Notes under the pieces: generated by a model | Seen by the model: the letters and a program-made list of their open reading frames with translations, nothing else | What the model was told of the DNA's origin: nothing | Databases searched by the model: none | Translations under genes and position numbers: made by a program | Assembly: GCF_001669775.1 (NCBI RefSeq) | Contig: NZ_LXWK01000015.1 | Location: forward strand, 990,327-1,054,326 | Length of the DNA: 64,000 nucleotides | Direction: 5' to 3' | From: Rheinheimera sp. SA_1 | GTDB lineage: Bacteria > Pseudomonadota > Gammaproteobacteria > Enterobacterales > Alteromonadaceae | Shown here: positions 1 to 8,523 of the stretch, one piece after another | How the letters are laid out: each line of letters starts with the position of its first letter | Position numbering within the stretch: the first letter of the stretch is position 1

Positions 1-97
1 CAAGTCGCATTTTTGCTGATTATCCGGTACTGTGGTTATTTCAGGGTCAACCACGTATCGAACAACGCAACCCGACATCGCCATAAGAAGGTCAACT

Positions 98-943
98 ATG
101 TCATTCAAATCGTTTATTTTACTTAGCTTTTCGCTGGCATTGCCCGTCGCCGCAACACCTCAACTTGAACTGTTGTGGCACACCAAAGATCTACGGATCC
201 CTGAATCGGTATTACTAGGCACTGCAGCGAAAGCTCCAACGCTGTTTGTATCGGAAATTGAAGGTCAGGGTAATGCGGCTGATGGTCAGGGTGGTATTGC
301 TTTATTAAACGTCGATGGCAGTATCCGTCAGCAAAACTGGCTGCGTGGTCTCAATGCACCCAAAGGTTTGGCCAGCTTTCAGGGCAAACTTTACGTCGCC
401 GATCTAACCGAGCTGGTGGTGATCGATATCGAAACCGCCAAAGTGCTGGAAAAAATCAGTGCGCCCGACTCGGTGTTTCTGAATGATGTAGCAGTTGACT
501 CACAAGGGACTGTTTATGTGTCCGATACCCGCAAAAACCGGCTGTACCGGTTGCAGCAGAATAAACTCAGCCCTTGGCTGGAAAATGTTGAAGCAGCCAA
601 CGGCCTGACTTTTGTTGGCGAACAGCTGTTTATCGGGGCGGGCGATAAACTGTTTAAAGCAGACGGCCAAGGTAATTTAACCACTGTTGCCCAAGGATTT
701 GCTGAGCGCGCCGATGGTGTTGAACATGTTGGTAATGGCGATTTTATTGTGAGTTGCTGGGCGGGATTAGTCTATTACGTGCATGCCGATGGCAAGCTCG
801 ACTTATTGCTCGACAACCGGCCGCACAATCTCAATACCGCCGATATTGGCTGGGATAGCACCAAACAAATTCTGTATGTACCGACTTTTTTGGGCAATTC
901 AGTGCAGGCTTATCAGCTGAAAAAGCCTAAACATAATGGGTAG
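98..943 (+). CDS. SMP-30/gluconolactonase-like secreted beta-propeller protein
   Basis: The start at 98 is chosen over an in-frame upstream start at 32 because an AAGAAGGT-like ribosome site precedes it and a signal peptide begins there (SFKSFILLSFSLALPVAATP). The mature part shows the repeating pattern of an SMP-30/strictosidine-synthase-like propeller: PKGLASFQGKLYVADL, then VFLNDVAVDSQGTVYVSDT, then ANGLTFVGEQLFIGAG. Family members often bind a divalent metal and hydrolyse lactones, but many are of unknown substrate, so no reaction is assigned. It is probably periplasmic. It converges with the alcohol dehydrogenase downstream, with an intergenic repeat between the two. Confidence 0.75.
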   Translation: MSFKSFILLSFSLALPVAATPQLELLWHTKDLRIPESVLLGTAAKAPTLFVSEIEGQGNAADGQGGIALLNVDGSIRQQNWLRGLNAPKGLASFQGKLYVADLTELVVIDIETAKVLEKISAPDSVFLNDVAVDSQGTVYVSDTRKNRLYRLQQNKLSPWLENVEAANGLTFVGEQLFIGAGDKLFKADGQGNLTTVAQGFAERADGVEHVGNGDFIVSCWAGLVYYVHADGKLDLLLDNRPHNLNTADIGWDSTKQILYVPTFLGNSVQAYQLKKPKHNG

Positions 944-980
944 ATCCTGCATAAAATAAATTTTACAGCTGCTGCAATTG

Positions 981-1105
981 ATACCCAAAATCATTGGAGT
1001 TGCAGGTAGGCGGCAACTGAAGGAAACCCCAGGAGCATAGCAGTCTATGCGACTGGGGTGAGTGAAGGCGGCCAACACCCCTGCAGCTTCAAGGATGACG
1101 GGTAT
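981..1105. repeat. Intergenic palindromic repeat, copy 1
   Basis: The ends are inverted: ATACCCAAAATCATTGGAG at the left and the complement of ATACCCGTCATCCTTGAAG at the right. The centre is an inner hairpin, CCCCAG-GCATAG-CTATGC-CTGGGG. Related copies lie at 32302-32460 and 40935-41059. The right end overlaps the last codons of the alcohol dehydrogenase gene. Confidence 0.85.
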
Positions 1106-2138
1106 CACGTTCTAACACTATCCGATACCGGGCTTTACCACTTTTCAGATGTGCTATTGCTTCGTTAATCTGTGAAAATTTAAAGGTCTCGATCACTGGT
1201 TTGATCTCGTGCTGCAACGCAAAATCCAGCATTTTTTTAATGGTAGCCGGACTACCAACCGGCGATCCCGACACCGATCGCTGCGCCATAATCAGGCTAA
1301 ATACGTTTAAATCCAAAGGCTCCAGCGTTGCCCCGACAAAATGCAATCGGCCTTTAGGTTTTAACGTCGAAAGATACAGGTTCCAATCAAGCTTCACGTT
1401 GACTGTGGTCAGAATAAAATCAAAACGTCCGGCAGCAGCGGCAATTTCATCGGCATTTCTTGAATTGATGCAGTGATGCGCACCCAGCTCCTTAGCCTCT
1501 AAGGTCTTACTGTCACTGGAGCTAAATGCTGTCACTTCACAGCCCCAGGCTCGTAAAAATTGCAAAGCTATATGCCCCAAACCCCCAATGCCAATCACTG
1601 CGACTTTGTCGGTCGCTTTCACATCAAACTGCACCATTGGATTAAATACGGTGATGCCACCACAGAATAAGGGCCCGGCGGTTTTGGCGTCCATCCCGGC
1701 CGGCAACGCCACCACGCTTGAGGCATGGGCCCGGACTTTGTCGGCAAAACCACCATGCCGACCGACAATAGTACCCTGCGCCCCGGCACATAAATTCTGA
1801 TCACCACTGCCGCAGCTGGCACACACCTGACAATAACCACTATGCCAGCCCAATCCAACGACTTGCCCCAGCTGCAGGTGCCTGACATCCGCCCCCAGTG
1901 CGGCAATACGCCCCACCACCTCATGCCCGGCCACCAGCGGATAACTCGACATGCCCCATTCGTTATCGATCATCGATAAATCCGAATGGCAAATACCACA
2001 ATAATCGACATCAATTTCAACATCTTGCCGACCAAGTTGACCAGGATCGTATTCTATCAGCGCCAGTTGGGAGCCCGCCGCCGTTGCTGCATATGCCTTA
2101 ATCATCATTCCTCCAAAATTCCATTGTTTTGCTACCAC
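1089..2138 (-). CDS. Zinc-dependent NAD(P) alcohol dehydrogenase (MDR, cinnamyl-alcohol/YahK type)
   Basis: The 349-residue protein is a medium-chain dehydrogenase/reductase expected to interconvert alcohols and aldehydes with NAD(P)H in the cytoplasm. The catalytic zinc site is visible as CGICHSD and GHEVVG near residues 47-80, followed by the structural zinc cysteines of the form C-x2-C-x2-C-x7-C (CQVCASCGSGDQNLC). The Rossmann motif IGIGGLGHIALQF is near residue 180. The overall pattern fits the YahK/cinnamyl alcohol dehydrogenase subfamily. The extreme C-terminus (DTRHP plus stop) is encoded within the intergenic repeat, so the native end may have been replaced. The gene appears monocistronic. 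The substrate cannot be deduced. Confidence 0.9.
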   Translation of the reverse strand: MVAKQWNFGGMMIKAYAATAAGSQLALIEYDPGQLGRQDVEIDVDYCGICHSDLSMIDNEWGMSSYPLVAGHEVVGRIAALGADVRHLQLGQVVGLGWHSGYCQVCASCGSGDQNLCAGAQGTIVGRHGGFADKVRAHASSVVALPAGMDAKTAGPLFCGGITVFNPMVQFDVKATDKVAVIGIGGLGHIALQFLRAWGCEVTAFSSSDSKTLEAKELGAHHCINSRNADEIAAAAGRFDFILTTVNVKLDWNLYLSTLKPKGRLHFVGATLEPLDLNVFSLIMAQRSVSGSPVGSPATIKKMLDFALQHEIKPVIETFKFSQINEAIAHLKSGKARYRIVLERDTRHP

Positions 2139-2188
2139 GACAGCAACAGTATTGTTGAGAATTCAGGAAGTGCAGCTGTTTGCCGAAT

Positions 2189-4423
2189 TTATTCAGGCTG
2201 CAACCACTGATTAATTTCTTCGATATCAACAAAATCGGCATCCCAGGTGCCTGATTTAATCTTATATTTGCGACAGAATTTTTTGTGGTCTTGATGGGTT
2301 GGATCGGTTAACACAGCCCGTATATGATTGTAAAAACTGATGCCACCAATATCTTCCGGCGGGCAATCGCCTTTGGCTTTAAGCAGCTGTGTTGGGATAT
2401 TGCTACGCCCGGCCGGCAGCACTTTTTCAAGGGTGATCTGATGCTCCCACCAATCGCCAAAATCATAGACATATGTCATCTTATCATCTTGATTTTTCAG
2501 CAAATCGCGTAGTTGACCTTCATTGCTATTAAAAGACCCATCGGTAAATTCGAACCAAGGGGGCACAAAACTCAACTCGGCATTTTTGAATTCGTAACTG
2601 TGTTCCATCTCCCAGCCCATCGCAATTTGCAGAATTTCGTGCAGAGATTCCAGACTCACTGTATTCATCACCAGCAAAGTACGGCTGATCACCGGTTTAC
2701 TACCCTTGAGCTGAATTTTCAGCTGATACACGGCGCGTTTGATCCGCTTGGTGGGATCAAGCTCTGGCAGTCCCACGTCGAAGCCAGCTGCAAGGTTGTC
2801 CAATTCGGTAGCCATAACACGCGTTAAATCTTCAATAGCCAAGCCGTTTGCTGCCAATAATTGCTGCAGCAAATCATCGGCTTGATCTAACTGACCAAGG
2901 CTGTGGATGGCAATCACTTTGATGGCGTCGATGCCAATCAATGGCAGCCCTGCAGCGATATCCGTAGCAGCCTGAAAAAGTTGCTGCATATCATTGGCTG
3001 TTTTTGCAAACACCAAAGCCGTCAATAAAAAACGTTCACGCCAGACTTCCCGCATTGGCTCCATCTGCGTATTGATATAGTTAGAGAGGTCTTGCTTGGG
3101 CTGGTTTGATAGTTTTGCCCAGCCAGCCAAAAACTCAATCAAGTCCAGCTTATTTTTACGGTTTTTCTGCCCTTGCAACGCAGTTCGGACTTGCGCTTCG
3201 CTAATGGCGTGTGGCGTTCCCCAGACATCAGCGGTTAGTTCCCGAAACAAAAATAGCGCCAGCGGCAAGCGATTTTGCTCACGGCTGGAGATCAAAAAAT
3301 GCTCCAGCAATGCCACCAGCACTTCGTTATCGATCGCGACCACCGGCATTTCACCATGGATATTCGATTTCATTTCATTCAGGTTTTTACGGGTTAAAGG
3401 TGGCGTAATAAACGCATCTTTAATGCCGTCACCTTGTTTGAGCATAAATGAAAACAGCAAAAAATGACGATCTTGCTTCAATTCGACAATCAGCATCATG
3501 GTGCCATTGTTATCAAACGGCGTTGCTGAGGCTGCGGTAATCGTGACCTTTTCGGGAATAGGAGCCACCGGCAATTGTTGGCGCTGCAACAACTTGATAC
3601 ACCGGTCCAGCGTTGGATGAGCGTCCTGTTGCAGCCAGTTACGTAACCACACCAGACGCTGCAAATCGATTGAGCGTAAGAGCTTCTGCTGCGCCAGTGA
3701 CGGCAACGCGTCCAGCATCGCCTTTCGAAATAACGGATGTGGATGTAATAGAAATAAAGTGGCACAACGACGTAACTTTTCGTCTTTGGCTTGTAACAAC
3801 ATCGTCGCAATCATCGGCGCGACCGCTGGCGGTAACTGACTGAATTGCTCAAATAAATACTCGGTCAGCTCATAAAGACTGGCATCCTGAGATTCAGCGG
3901 CAATCTCCGCCAAAAGATTGTGCAGCACCTGTTCACTGAATTCGGCCGAACCCTCAGCTTGTGGGTATTCCGCCTGATTAATTTGCTCCAGCAGACTGTC
4001 GCTGATCATAATTTCGGCCCGGAATAAAATATTAATCAGGGCGCGCAGTACCGGAAAATCTGGCGGCTGTTGTGTTGCGAGATACTGACTAAGCTGCTGC
4101 TCAATTGCCTGTTTCATTTCAGCGACACCGCTGCTGCCAAAGTCATTATCATTCAGACACAACTTCAAACTGTACTGCAACAGCATCCCGCGACTTTCTT
4201 GTTGCTCTGTAGTTAGCACTCCGGTGCTCGCCAGCAATATTTCAATCAACTGCATGGCAACGGCAGGGACCGCCAGCAAAGACTCAAAGCCGTTCAAACT
4301 GAATGTGTCCGCCTGGGCTGATTTATCCAGCTGGCTCAATAATGCATTCAAGGCCTTTTGATCTTTTGACTGTAGTTTTTTCATGACTGGTTTTGCCTGG
4401 AATAAGTTAAATGTTGAAGTCAT
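2189..4423 (-). CDS. Large protein with C-terminal pRiA4b ORF-3-like domain
   Basis: The protein has 744 residues. The last ~180 match the plasmid pRiA4b ORF-3 (IS1096 ORF3-like) domain: VYQLKIQLKGSKPVISR, then LHEILQIAMGW, then YVYDFGDWWEH, then DCPPEDIGG. The preceding ~550 residues are helix-rich and Leu/Gln-rich with no catalytic motif that I recognise, and may be a HEAT-like solenoid. The molecular role of the domain is not established. A second in-frame ATG at 4384 (MKKLQSKDQK) is an alternative start, and neither start has a strong ribosome site. The gene lies just downstream (in transcription direction) of the tRNA-Asp array but is separated from it by a terminator. Confidence 0.7.
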   Translation of the reverse strand: MTSTFNLFQAKPVMKKLQSKDQKALNALLSQLDKSAQADTFSLNGFESLLAVPAVAMQLIEILLASTGVLTTEQQESRGMLLQYSLKLCLNDNDFGSSGVAEMKQAIEQQLSQYLATQQPPDFPVLRALINILFRAEIMISDSLLEQINQAEYPQAEGSAEFSEQVLHNLLAEIAAESQDASLYELTEYLFEQFSQLPPAVAPMIATMLLQAKDEKLRRCATLFLLHPHPLFRKAMLDALPSLAQQKLLRSIDLQRLVWLRNWLQQDAHPTLDRCIKLLQRQQLPVAPIPEKVTITAASATPFDNNGTMMLIVELKQDRHFLLFSFMLKQGDGIKDAFITPPLTRKNLNEMKSNIHGEMPVVAIDNEVLVALLEHFLISSREQNRLPLALFLFRELTADVWGTPHAISEAQVRTALQGQKNRKNKLDLIEFLAGWAKLSNQPKQDLSNYINTQMEPMREVWRERFLLTALVFAKTANDMQQLFQAATDIAAGLPLIGIDAIKVIAIHSLGQLDQADDLLQQLLAANGLAIEDLTRVMATELDNLAAGFDVGLPELDPTKRIKRAVYQLKIQLKGSKPVISRTLLVMNTVSLESLHEILQIAMGWEMEHSYEFKNAELSFVPPWFEFTDGSFNSNEGQLRDLLKNQDDKMTYVYDFGDWWEHQITLEKVLPAGRSNIPTQLLKAKGDCPPEDIGGISFYNHIRAVLTDPTHQDHKKFCRKYKIKSGTWDADFVDIEEINQWLQPE

Positions 4424-4550
4424 TGATACTGCCGCTAAACATCAACATCGCAGCAGTCCAATTTGAAAGATTGAGGCAGAATTTATCACTAAAACTAGCA
4501 TTGCGGATAGCTTGGCCGGCGCCACTGGGGGTTTTACAAATTACAGGCAC

Positions 4551-4574
4551 AAAAAAACCAGCACTAGGCTGGTT
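4551..4574 (-). terminator. Terminator of the tRNA-Asp array (distal)
   Basis: A 7-bp stem AACCAGC/GCTGGTT with loop ACTAG, read on the minus strand, is followed by a T-run. It is nearly identical to the hairpin at 4737-4761, as if the tRNA-plus-terminator unit had been duplicated. Confidence 0.85.
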
Positions 4575-4613
4575 GATGTTTTACTGAAATCATTTTACTC
4601 ATATCAGTAAAAG

Positions 4614-4716
4614 TGGCGGAGCGGACGGGACTCGAACATGTGACGTCCAACCCGCGCCCCCCGGCGTGACAGGCCGGCCATGCTCTAACAGAGAGTAACC
4701 GACTGAACTGCTGTCG
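4614..4716 (-). pseudogene. Degenerate tRNA-Asp copy
   Basis: The 3' part (T-arm end and acceptor, to CCA) and the anticodon arm with GTC are the same as in the four intact copies. The 5' acceptor strand is not complementary to the 3' strand. There are insertions in the D arm (GTTA repeated around CTCTCT) and in the T arm (about 12 nt). It cannot fold as a cloverleaf, so I call it a tRNA pseudogene. It sits between two copies of the same terminator hairpin, so it may be transcribed only by readthrough. Confidence 0.85.
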
Positions 4717-4736
4717 TCAGACAGCTTATTCCAAAT

Positions 4737-4761
4737 AAAAAAAACCAGCACTAGGCTGGTT
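4737..4761 (-). terminator. Terminator after the intact tRNA-Asp copies
   Basis: The stem AACCAGC/GCTGGTT with loop ACTAG is followed on the minus strand by a long T-run. It repeats the hairpin at 4551-4574. Confidence 0.85.
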
Positions 4762-4792
4762 GTTTTTTTACTGAGTTATCAACCCAGTAAAG

Positions 4793-4869
4793 TGGCGGAG
4801 CGGACGGGACTCGAACCCGCGACCCCCGGCGTGACAGGCCGGTATTCTAACCGACTGAACTACCGCTCC
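4793..4869 (-). tRNA. tRNA-Asp (GUC), copy 4 in transcription order
   Basis: A full 77-nt cloverleaf with encoded CCA. The acceptor is GGAGCGG/CCGCTCC, the anticodon arm is CCGGC-CUGUCAC-GCCGG with GUC at the centre, and the T arm contains GGTTCGAGTCC. It appears identical to the three neighbouring copies. Confidence 0.97.
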
Positions 4870-4942
4870 GCGCTGGAGTGAGCTTGCGCTCTTTGGCTTA
4901 AATCCTGTTAAAGAATAAACTTTTTCAGGTAACTAACTGAAG

Positions 4943-5019
4943 TGGCGGAGCGGACGGGACTCGAACCCGCGACCCCCGGCGTGACAGGCCGGTATTCTAA
5001 CCGACTGAACTACCGCTCC
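4943..5019 (-). tRNA. tRNA-Asp (GUC), copy 3 in transcription order
   Basis: A 77-nt sequence the same as the neighbouring intact copies, with GUC anticodon and encoded CCA. About 73 bp of AT-richer spacer separates it from the next copy, with no obvious promoter. Confidence 0.97.
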
Positions 5020-5044
5020 GGATCAGGAAGCATTTTCAATGTAG

Positions 5045-5121
5045 TGGCGGAGCGGACGGGACTCGAACCCGCGACCCCCGGCGTGACAGGCCGGTATTCT
5101 AACCGACTGAACTACCGCTCC
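5045..5121 (-). tRNA. tRNA-Asp (GUC), copy 2 in transcription order
   Basis: A 77-nt copy with GUC anticodon and encoded CCA. Only 17 to 25 bp separate it from its neighbours, indicating one processed polycistronic precursor. Confidence 0.97.
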
Positions 5122-5138
5122 GGTGTACATCGAAATAT

Positions 5139-5215
5139 TGGCGGAGCGGACGGGACTCGAACCCGCGACCCCCGGCGTGACAGGCCGGTATTCTAACCGA
5201 CTGAACTACCGCTCC
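5139..5215 (-). tRNA. tRNA-Asp (GUC), promoter-proximal copy
   Basis: A 77-nt copy with GUC anticodon and encoded CCA. It is the first gene after the strong promoter at 5266-5294. Confidence 0.97.
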
Positions 5216-5265
5216 GCGCCAAGCACAGCAGCATTTTCAATTGGGTATGCTGCGTTGCGGCGGGA

Positions 5266-5294
5266 ATAATACGGATTCGCCGATAGGCCGTCAA
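5266..5294 (-). promoter_or_regulatory. Sigma-70 promoter of the tRNA-Asp array
   Basis: On the minus strand there is a -35 TTGACG and a -10 TATTAT separated by exactly 17 bp, followed by a GC-rich discriminator (TCCCGCCGC). A GC-rich discriminator is typical of stringently controlled stable-RNA promoters. It lies about 50 bp upstream of the first tRNA. Confidence 0.85.
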
Positions 5295-5322
5295 CCTCTT
5301 TTTTGGCGCATTTGGCTAATCC

Positions 5323-6885
5323 TTAATCATCCGGTAATGAAAGATCTAAAATATCATCACCACCGTTGTTTTTTTGAGCTTTTTTAGCCGGGGTCTCGGT
5401 AGCCACAGCTTGCGACAATGTTGCAGCGCCAGCAGTTGCGTCAGCACCTGCGCCGGATTTCTTACGCTTGATAAGGGAAGCCGGGTTTAATTTCGCCAGT
5501 AACATCGACAACATCTGCCGGGATTTGTCGTGCATCATCCACAACACCGAGCCACCACCCAGCAGCAGGATCAGCACATTGGCGAAAATCACCCAGCCGA
5601 TCGGAAAAGGTTTTTCCGGCTCGGCGACGGGTTCAGGCGTTGTTGCAACCACCGTAATAGCAGCCGCTTCCCCTTCACCTTCAGTGGTGGCCGGCGCTGC
5701 ATTTTCTGCTGCAATTTCCGGCACCTCTACCTTAGGCCCTACTACAGCAAAGGTATATTCGGGCAGACTCATCACAAACTCACGACCGCCTTTGGTACGG
5801 CCAAACATCATATTTTCAACGCGATAGGTCCCAATACCGGCATTGGCAACCGCCAACACCCGGTTAGTGCCAGGCATTTCACCTAAGGTAAAACTCTGGA
5901 CTTCATTATTCGGAAATCGGATCCGCCCCTGAAACGCCACTGTGTTGCCATCGGCTGGCCCTTCGTTAATGGTGTAAGTGAGTTGATGACGACTTGCTTC
6001 ATCCAGAGCTTCAACTACGGCATAAGTAACCGGAGCCCGTTGCACGATAATCGGCGCCTGCATCAGCTCCCTGGTGTATAACGGCGTTTTAACGATGTAT
6101 TTTGGGATCCATTCACCAGCCGGAAAGTCCAGTTTAAACTCACCGGTAAAAATGGCGTCACGCGGTCTTTCATCAAAGTTTTTACCATCATCCTGAAACG
6201 ACGTGAATTCCAGCACGGTTTGACTGTGATTGTCATATTCGGCTTTTTGCGTGCTGATCAACAGCACATTCAGTTTCAGCACATCGCGAAAATCTTTCGC
6301 ATTGATAGGCTTACCACCGTTGGTCAGCCGGGCTGTAACTTTCAGCGACTCCCCTACCATCATATCGGTCGGCAACGGATCTACCTGTAAATCGATATCG
6401 GTTAGCACCATGATCCGGCTTTCCGGCAAAATGTTTCCAATCGCCTGCCAGGGACCCGGTGTTGGTTGTTTGATTTTAATTAAGTCGTAGGTTTTATCGT
6501 CGTGCCATTCCATCTGATGGTCTTTGGCAGTTCGGGCATACACTTTACTGCCATCCGGTTTGACCAGCACCACTGAAGGCGCCCCCTTTTTCCGGAAAAA
6601 TACCAGGGTGATTTCATCAATTTCATAATCAATACGAAAGCGGTTATTCAGCAGTGGGATCTGATTAGTCGCTGATAAGTCAGGAAGCTCGGTTAACCCT
6701 GTGCTGGTGTCATCCGGCTCGGCCACGGTGCTGCTTGCGGCATTTTTTATTTTGGCTGCCTTTGTTTCAACGGCCTTCACTGCCGCCACCGGCTCTTTTG
6801 GATCAGCGGTCTGGGCGCCTGCCGGGCTCACCGCAATCAGCAGTAGCGCAATACTACACTTCATCGCCGTCTTTAACTTCGCCAC
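5323..6885 (-). CDS. TIGR03503-type membrane-anchored periplasmic protein
   Basis: The 520-residue protein has an N-terminal signal peptide (CSIALLLIAVSPAGAQ) and a long Ala/Glu-rich linker. Its central periplasmic region contains FRKKGAPSVVLVKPDGSKVY and a beta-rich body, and it has one transmembrane helix near residue 440 (IGWVIFANVLILLLGGGSVL). A short cytoplasmic tail ends in Asp/Leu residues. Length, topology and position beside dnaQ fit the TIGR03503 family of marine gammaproteobacteria, recalled without a search; its function is unknown. The start is GTG at 6885, about 10 nt after a GGAGG site, and overlaps the end of dnaQ by 13 bp, so the two are probably translationally coupled. An alternative ATG lies at 6864. 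Confidence 0.75.
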   Translation of the reverse strand: MAKLKTAMKCSIALLLIAVSPAGAQTADPKEPVAAVKAVETKAAKIKNAASSTVAEPDDTSTGLTELPDLSATNQIPLLNNRFRIDYEIDEITLVFFRKKGAPSVVLVKPDGSKVYARTAKDHQMEWHDDKTYDLIKIKQPTPGPWQAIGNILPESRIMVLTDIDLQVDPLPTDMMVGESLKVTARLTNGGKPINAKDFRDVLKLNVLLISTQKAEYDNHSQTVLEFTSFQDDGKNFDERPRDAIFTGEFKLDFPAGEWIPKYIVKTPLYTRELMQAPIIVQRAPVTYAVVEALDEASRHQLTYTINEGPADGNTVAFQGRIRFPNNEVQSFTLGEMPGTNRVLAVANAGIGTYRVENMMFGRTKGGREFVMSLPEYTFAVVGPKVEVPEIAAENAAPATTEGEGEAAAITVVATTPEPVAEPEKPFPIGWVIFANVLILLLGGGSVLWMMHDKSRQMLSMLLAKLNPASLIKRKKSGAGADATAGAATLSQAVATETPAKKAQKNNGGDDILDLSLPDD

Positions 6886-7580
6886 AGGCAGCTGCCTCCT
6901 TTTTTCTGCACTAAGTCGAGGCGTTTTTCATGCGCCGCTAATTCGTCACTGCTGGCGTTGATCACATTAAGCACACCACGGCGAATTAACCCCTGATTGG
7001 TTTGCTGTAGTTGTTGCGCTGCATTGTCCTGATGTGCCGCCAGGTTCAAACTAACCTGACCGCCGGTCATCGCCAGATACACATCAGCCAGAATTTCCGC
7101 ATCTAATAAAGCGCCGTGGAAAGTCCGGTGACTGTTATTAACATCGTAGCGACGACAGAGCGCATCTAAGTTGTTTTTCTGGCCCGGATGTAAATCCCGC
7201 GCCATCGCCAGCGTATCCAGCACGGCGCAGATGGTTGCGACTTTTGGCAGTGGCGGGTTGAGCAGATTAAATTCATTATTGATAAAACCGACGTCGAACG
7301 CGGCGTTGTGGATCACCAGCTCAGCGCCCTGAATGTACGCAAAGAAGTCTTGGGCAATATCCCGAAAACGCGGTTTATCGGCGACAAATTCGTTGGTGAT
7401 ACCGTGAATGTTAATAACTTCCTGATCCATAAAACGATCTGGATTTAAGTAAACATGGAAGTTATTACCGGTCAGCCGGCGGTTAAACATCTCGACACAA
7501 CCAATTTCAACGATGCGGTGGCCTTCGAGTGGGTTGATACCAGTGGTTTCGGTATCGAGAATAATCTGTCGTTTTGCCAT
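6873..7580 (-). CDS. dnaQ: DNA polymerase III epsilon subunit (3'-5' proofreading exonuclease)
   Basis: At 235 residues this has the usual DnaQ length. All three DEDDh exonuclease motifs are present: Exo I with ILDTETTG near residue 7, Exo II with HNAAFDVGFIN near residue 92, and Exo III with HGALLDAEIL near residue 157. It removes misincorporated nucleotides as part of the polymerase III core. It is divergent from rnhA with about 75 bp between, a conserved arrangement in gammaproteobacteria, and it overlaps the following TIGR03503-type gene. Confidence 0.97.
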   Translation of the reverse strand: MAKRQIILDTETTGINPLEGHRIVEIGCVEMFNRRLTGNNFHVYLNPDRFMDQEVINIHGITNEFVADKPRFRDIAQDFFAYIQGAELVIHNAAFDVGFINNEFNLLNPPLPKVATICAVLDTLAMARDLHPGQKNNLDALCRRYDVNNSHRTFHGALLDAEILADVYLAMTGGQVSLNLAAHQDNAAQQLQQTNQGLIRRGVLNVINASSDELAAHEKRLDLVQKKGGSCLWRS

Positions 7581-7657
7581 CTTGGGTTCGTTTTTTTGCG
7601 CTTTTGCGTTAGATTATACGCCGTTTAAACACCTGGGAAGCGTAAAGGCATAAATTG

Positions 7658-8125
7658 ATGCGTAAAACTGTGGCAATCTTTACTGATGGATCCTGTCTGG
7701 GTAACCCTGGCCCTGGTGGCTATGGCGTGGTGTTAAAATACAATCAACATTTAAAAGAGTTGGCAGGCGGTTTTAAGTTAACCACCAACAACCGGATGGA
7801 ACTGATGGCGGCCATTGTTGGGCTGGAAAGTTTAAAAGAAGATTGCAGTGTGGTGCTGACCACGGACAGCCAGTACGTGCGGCTGGGAATTACCCAATGG
7901 CTAAAAAACTGGAAGCGCAATAATTGGCGCACCAGTCAAAAAGAACCGGTGAAAAACAAAGACTTATGGCAGCGACTTGATGCCGCTAGCAGCCGTCATC
8001 ACATTGACTGGCAATGGGTGAAAGGTCATGCCGGTCATCCGGAGAATGAACGTTGTGACGAACTGGCGCGAGTTGCTGCCACTGAAAAGGCCACCGCAGA
8101 AGACACCGGCTTTAGCGCAAGCTAG
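7658..8125 (+). CDS. rnhA: Ribonuclease HI
   Basis: The 155-residue enzyme degrades the RNA strand of RNA-DNA hybrids. The catalytic carboxylates are visible in [17 protein letters not shown] (Asp), [10 protein letters not shown] (Glu) and LTTDSQYV (Asp). The [18 protein letters not shown] region carries the conserved His and the last Asp. ATG at 7658 is preferred to the overlapping TTG at 7655. It is divergent from dnaQ. The C-terminal ~12 residues are variable, as is normal. Confidence 0.97.
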   Translation: MRKTVAIFTDGSCLGNPGPGGYGVVLKYNQHLKELAGGFKLTTNNRMELMAAIVGLESLKEDCSVVLTTDSQYVRLGITQWLKNWKRNNWRTSQKEPVKNKDLWQRLDAASSRHHIDWQWVKGHAGHPENERCDELARVAATEKATAEDTGFSAS

Positions 8126-8189
8126 TGCGGTGTCTCCCCCACTCTTTGCCACAGCACTGGCTGATGCTTTTACCGCAAAGACCTTTGCT

Positions 8190-8405
8190 TTAAACAGCTC
8201 TGGCTCTTTCGGCTTCCGTTGGCATGCCAAATACTTTTTTCAACACCAGCGCTGCCGGACAAAATCCACTAAAGGCACTTTGAAATAAGTTGGCGCCAAC
8301 AAAAGCTGTCAACCAGACAAAATTCGGGTGCACGTAATAAGTTAAAGCCAGCGATAACAGCACCATCAGTCCGGCGAATGCCAGAATTGCTCTTTCTACT
8401 GTCAT
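8190..8405 (-). CDS. DUF2892 inner-membrane protein (YgaP-like membrane part)
   Basis: A 71-residue protein with two hydrophobic segments (RAILAFAGLMVLLSLALTYY and VWLTAFVGANLFQSAFSGFC), followed by CPAALVLKKVFG. This is the usual layout of DUF2892 proteins, which often accompany rhodanese or sulfur-detoxification genes. ATG at 8405 is chosen because TGAGG sits 7 nt upstream, and the longer frame would need a TTG at 8417. It lies downstream of the TauE/SafE gene on the same strand, and the two are likely one operon for sulfide or sulfite handling (inference from the families). Confidence 0.8.
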   Translation of the reverse strand: MTVERAILAFAGLMVLLSLALTYYVHPNFVWLTAFVGANLFQSAFSGFCPAALVLKKVFGMPTEAERARAV

Positions 8406-8523
8406 AGTTAACCTCAAATTTAGATTTTTCTAATGTAAAAGTTTTTAATCATTCCGACAATCGGAATACTGTCGGAATGGTTGATCCAGAATAATAATCT
8501 TGCTTTGGCTGGGCTCTGAATGG

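Noticed and set aside
899..1108. A 69-residue minus-strand frame across the first intergenic repeat
   Set aside because: It lies mostly within the palindromic repeat and has no coding features.
1619..1924. A 101-residue frame inside the alcohol dehydrogenase gene
   Set aside because: It is a shifted frame of the same gene; the composition is unnatural and no start signal is present.
4942..5196. An open + strand frame of 84 residues with repeats of ERTGLEPATPGVTGRYS
   Set aside because: It is the reverse complement of the tandem tRNA-Asp genes, a well-known false protein prediction.
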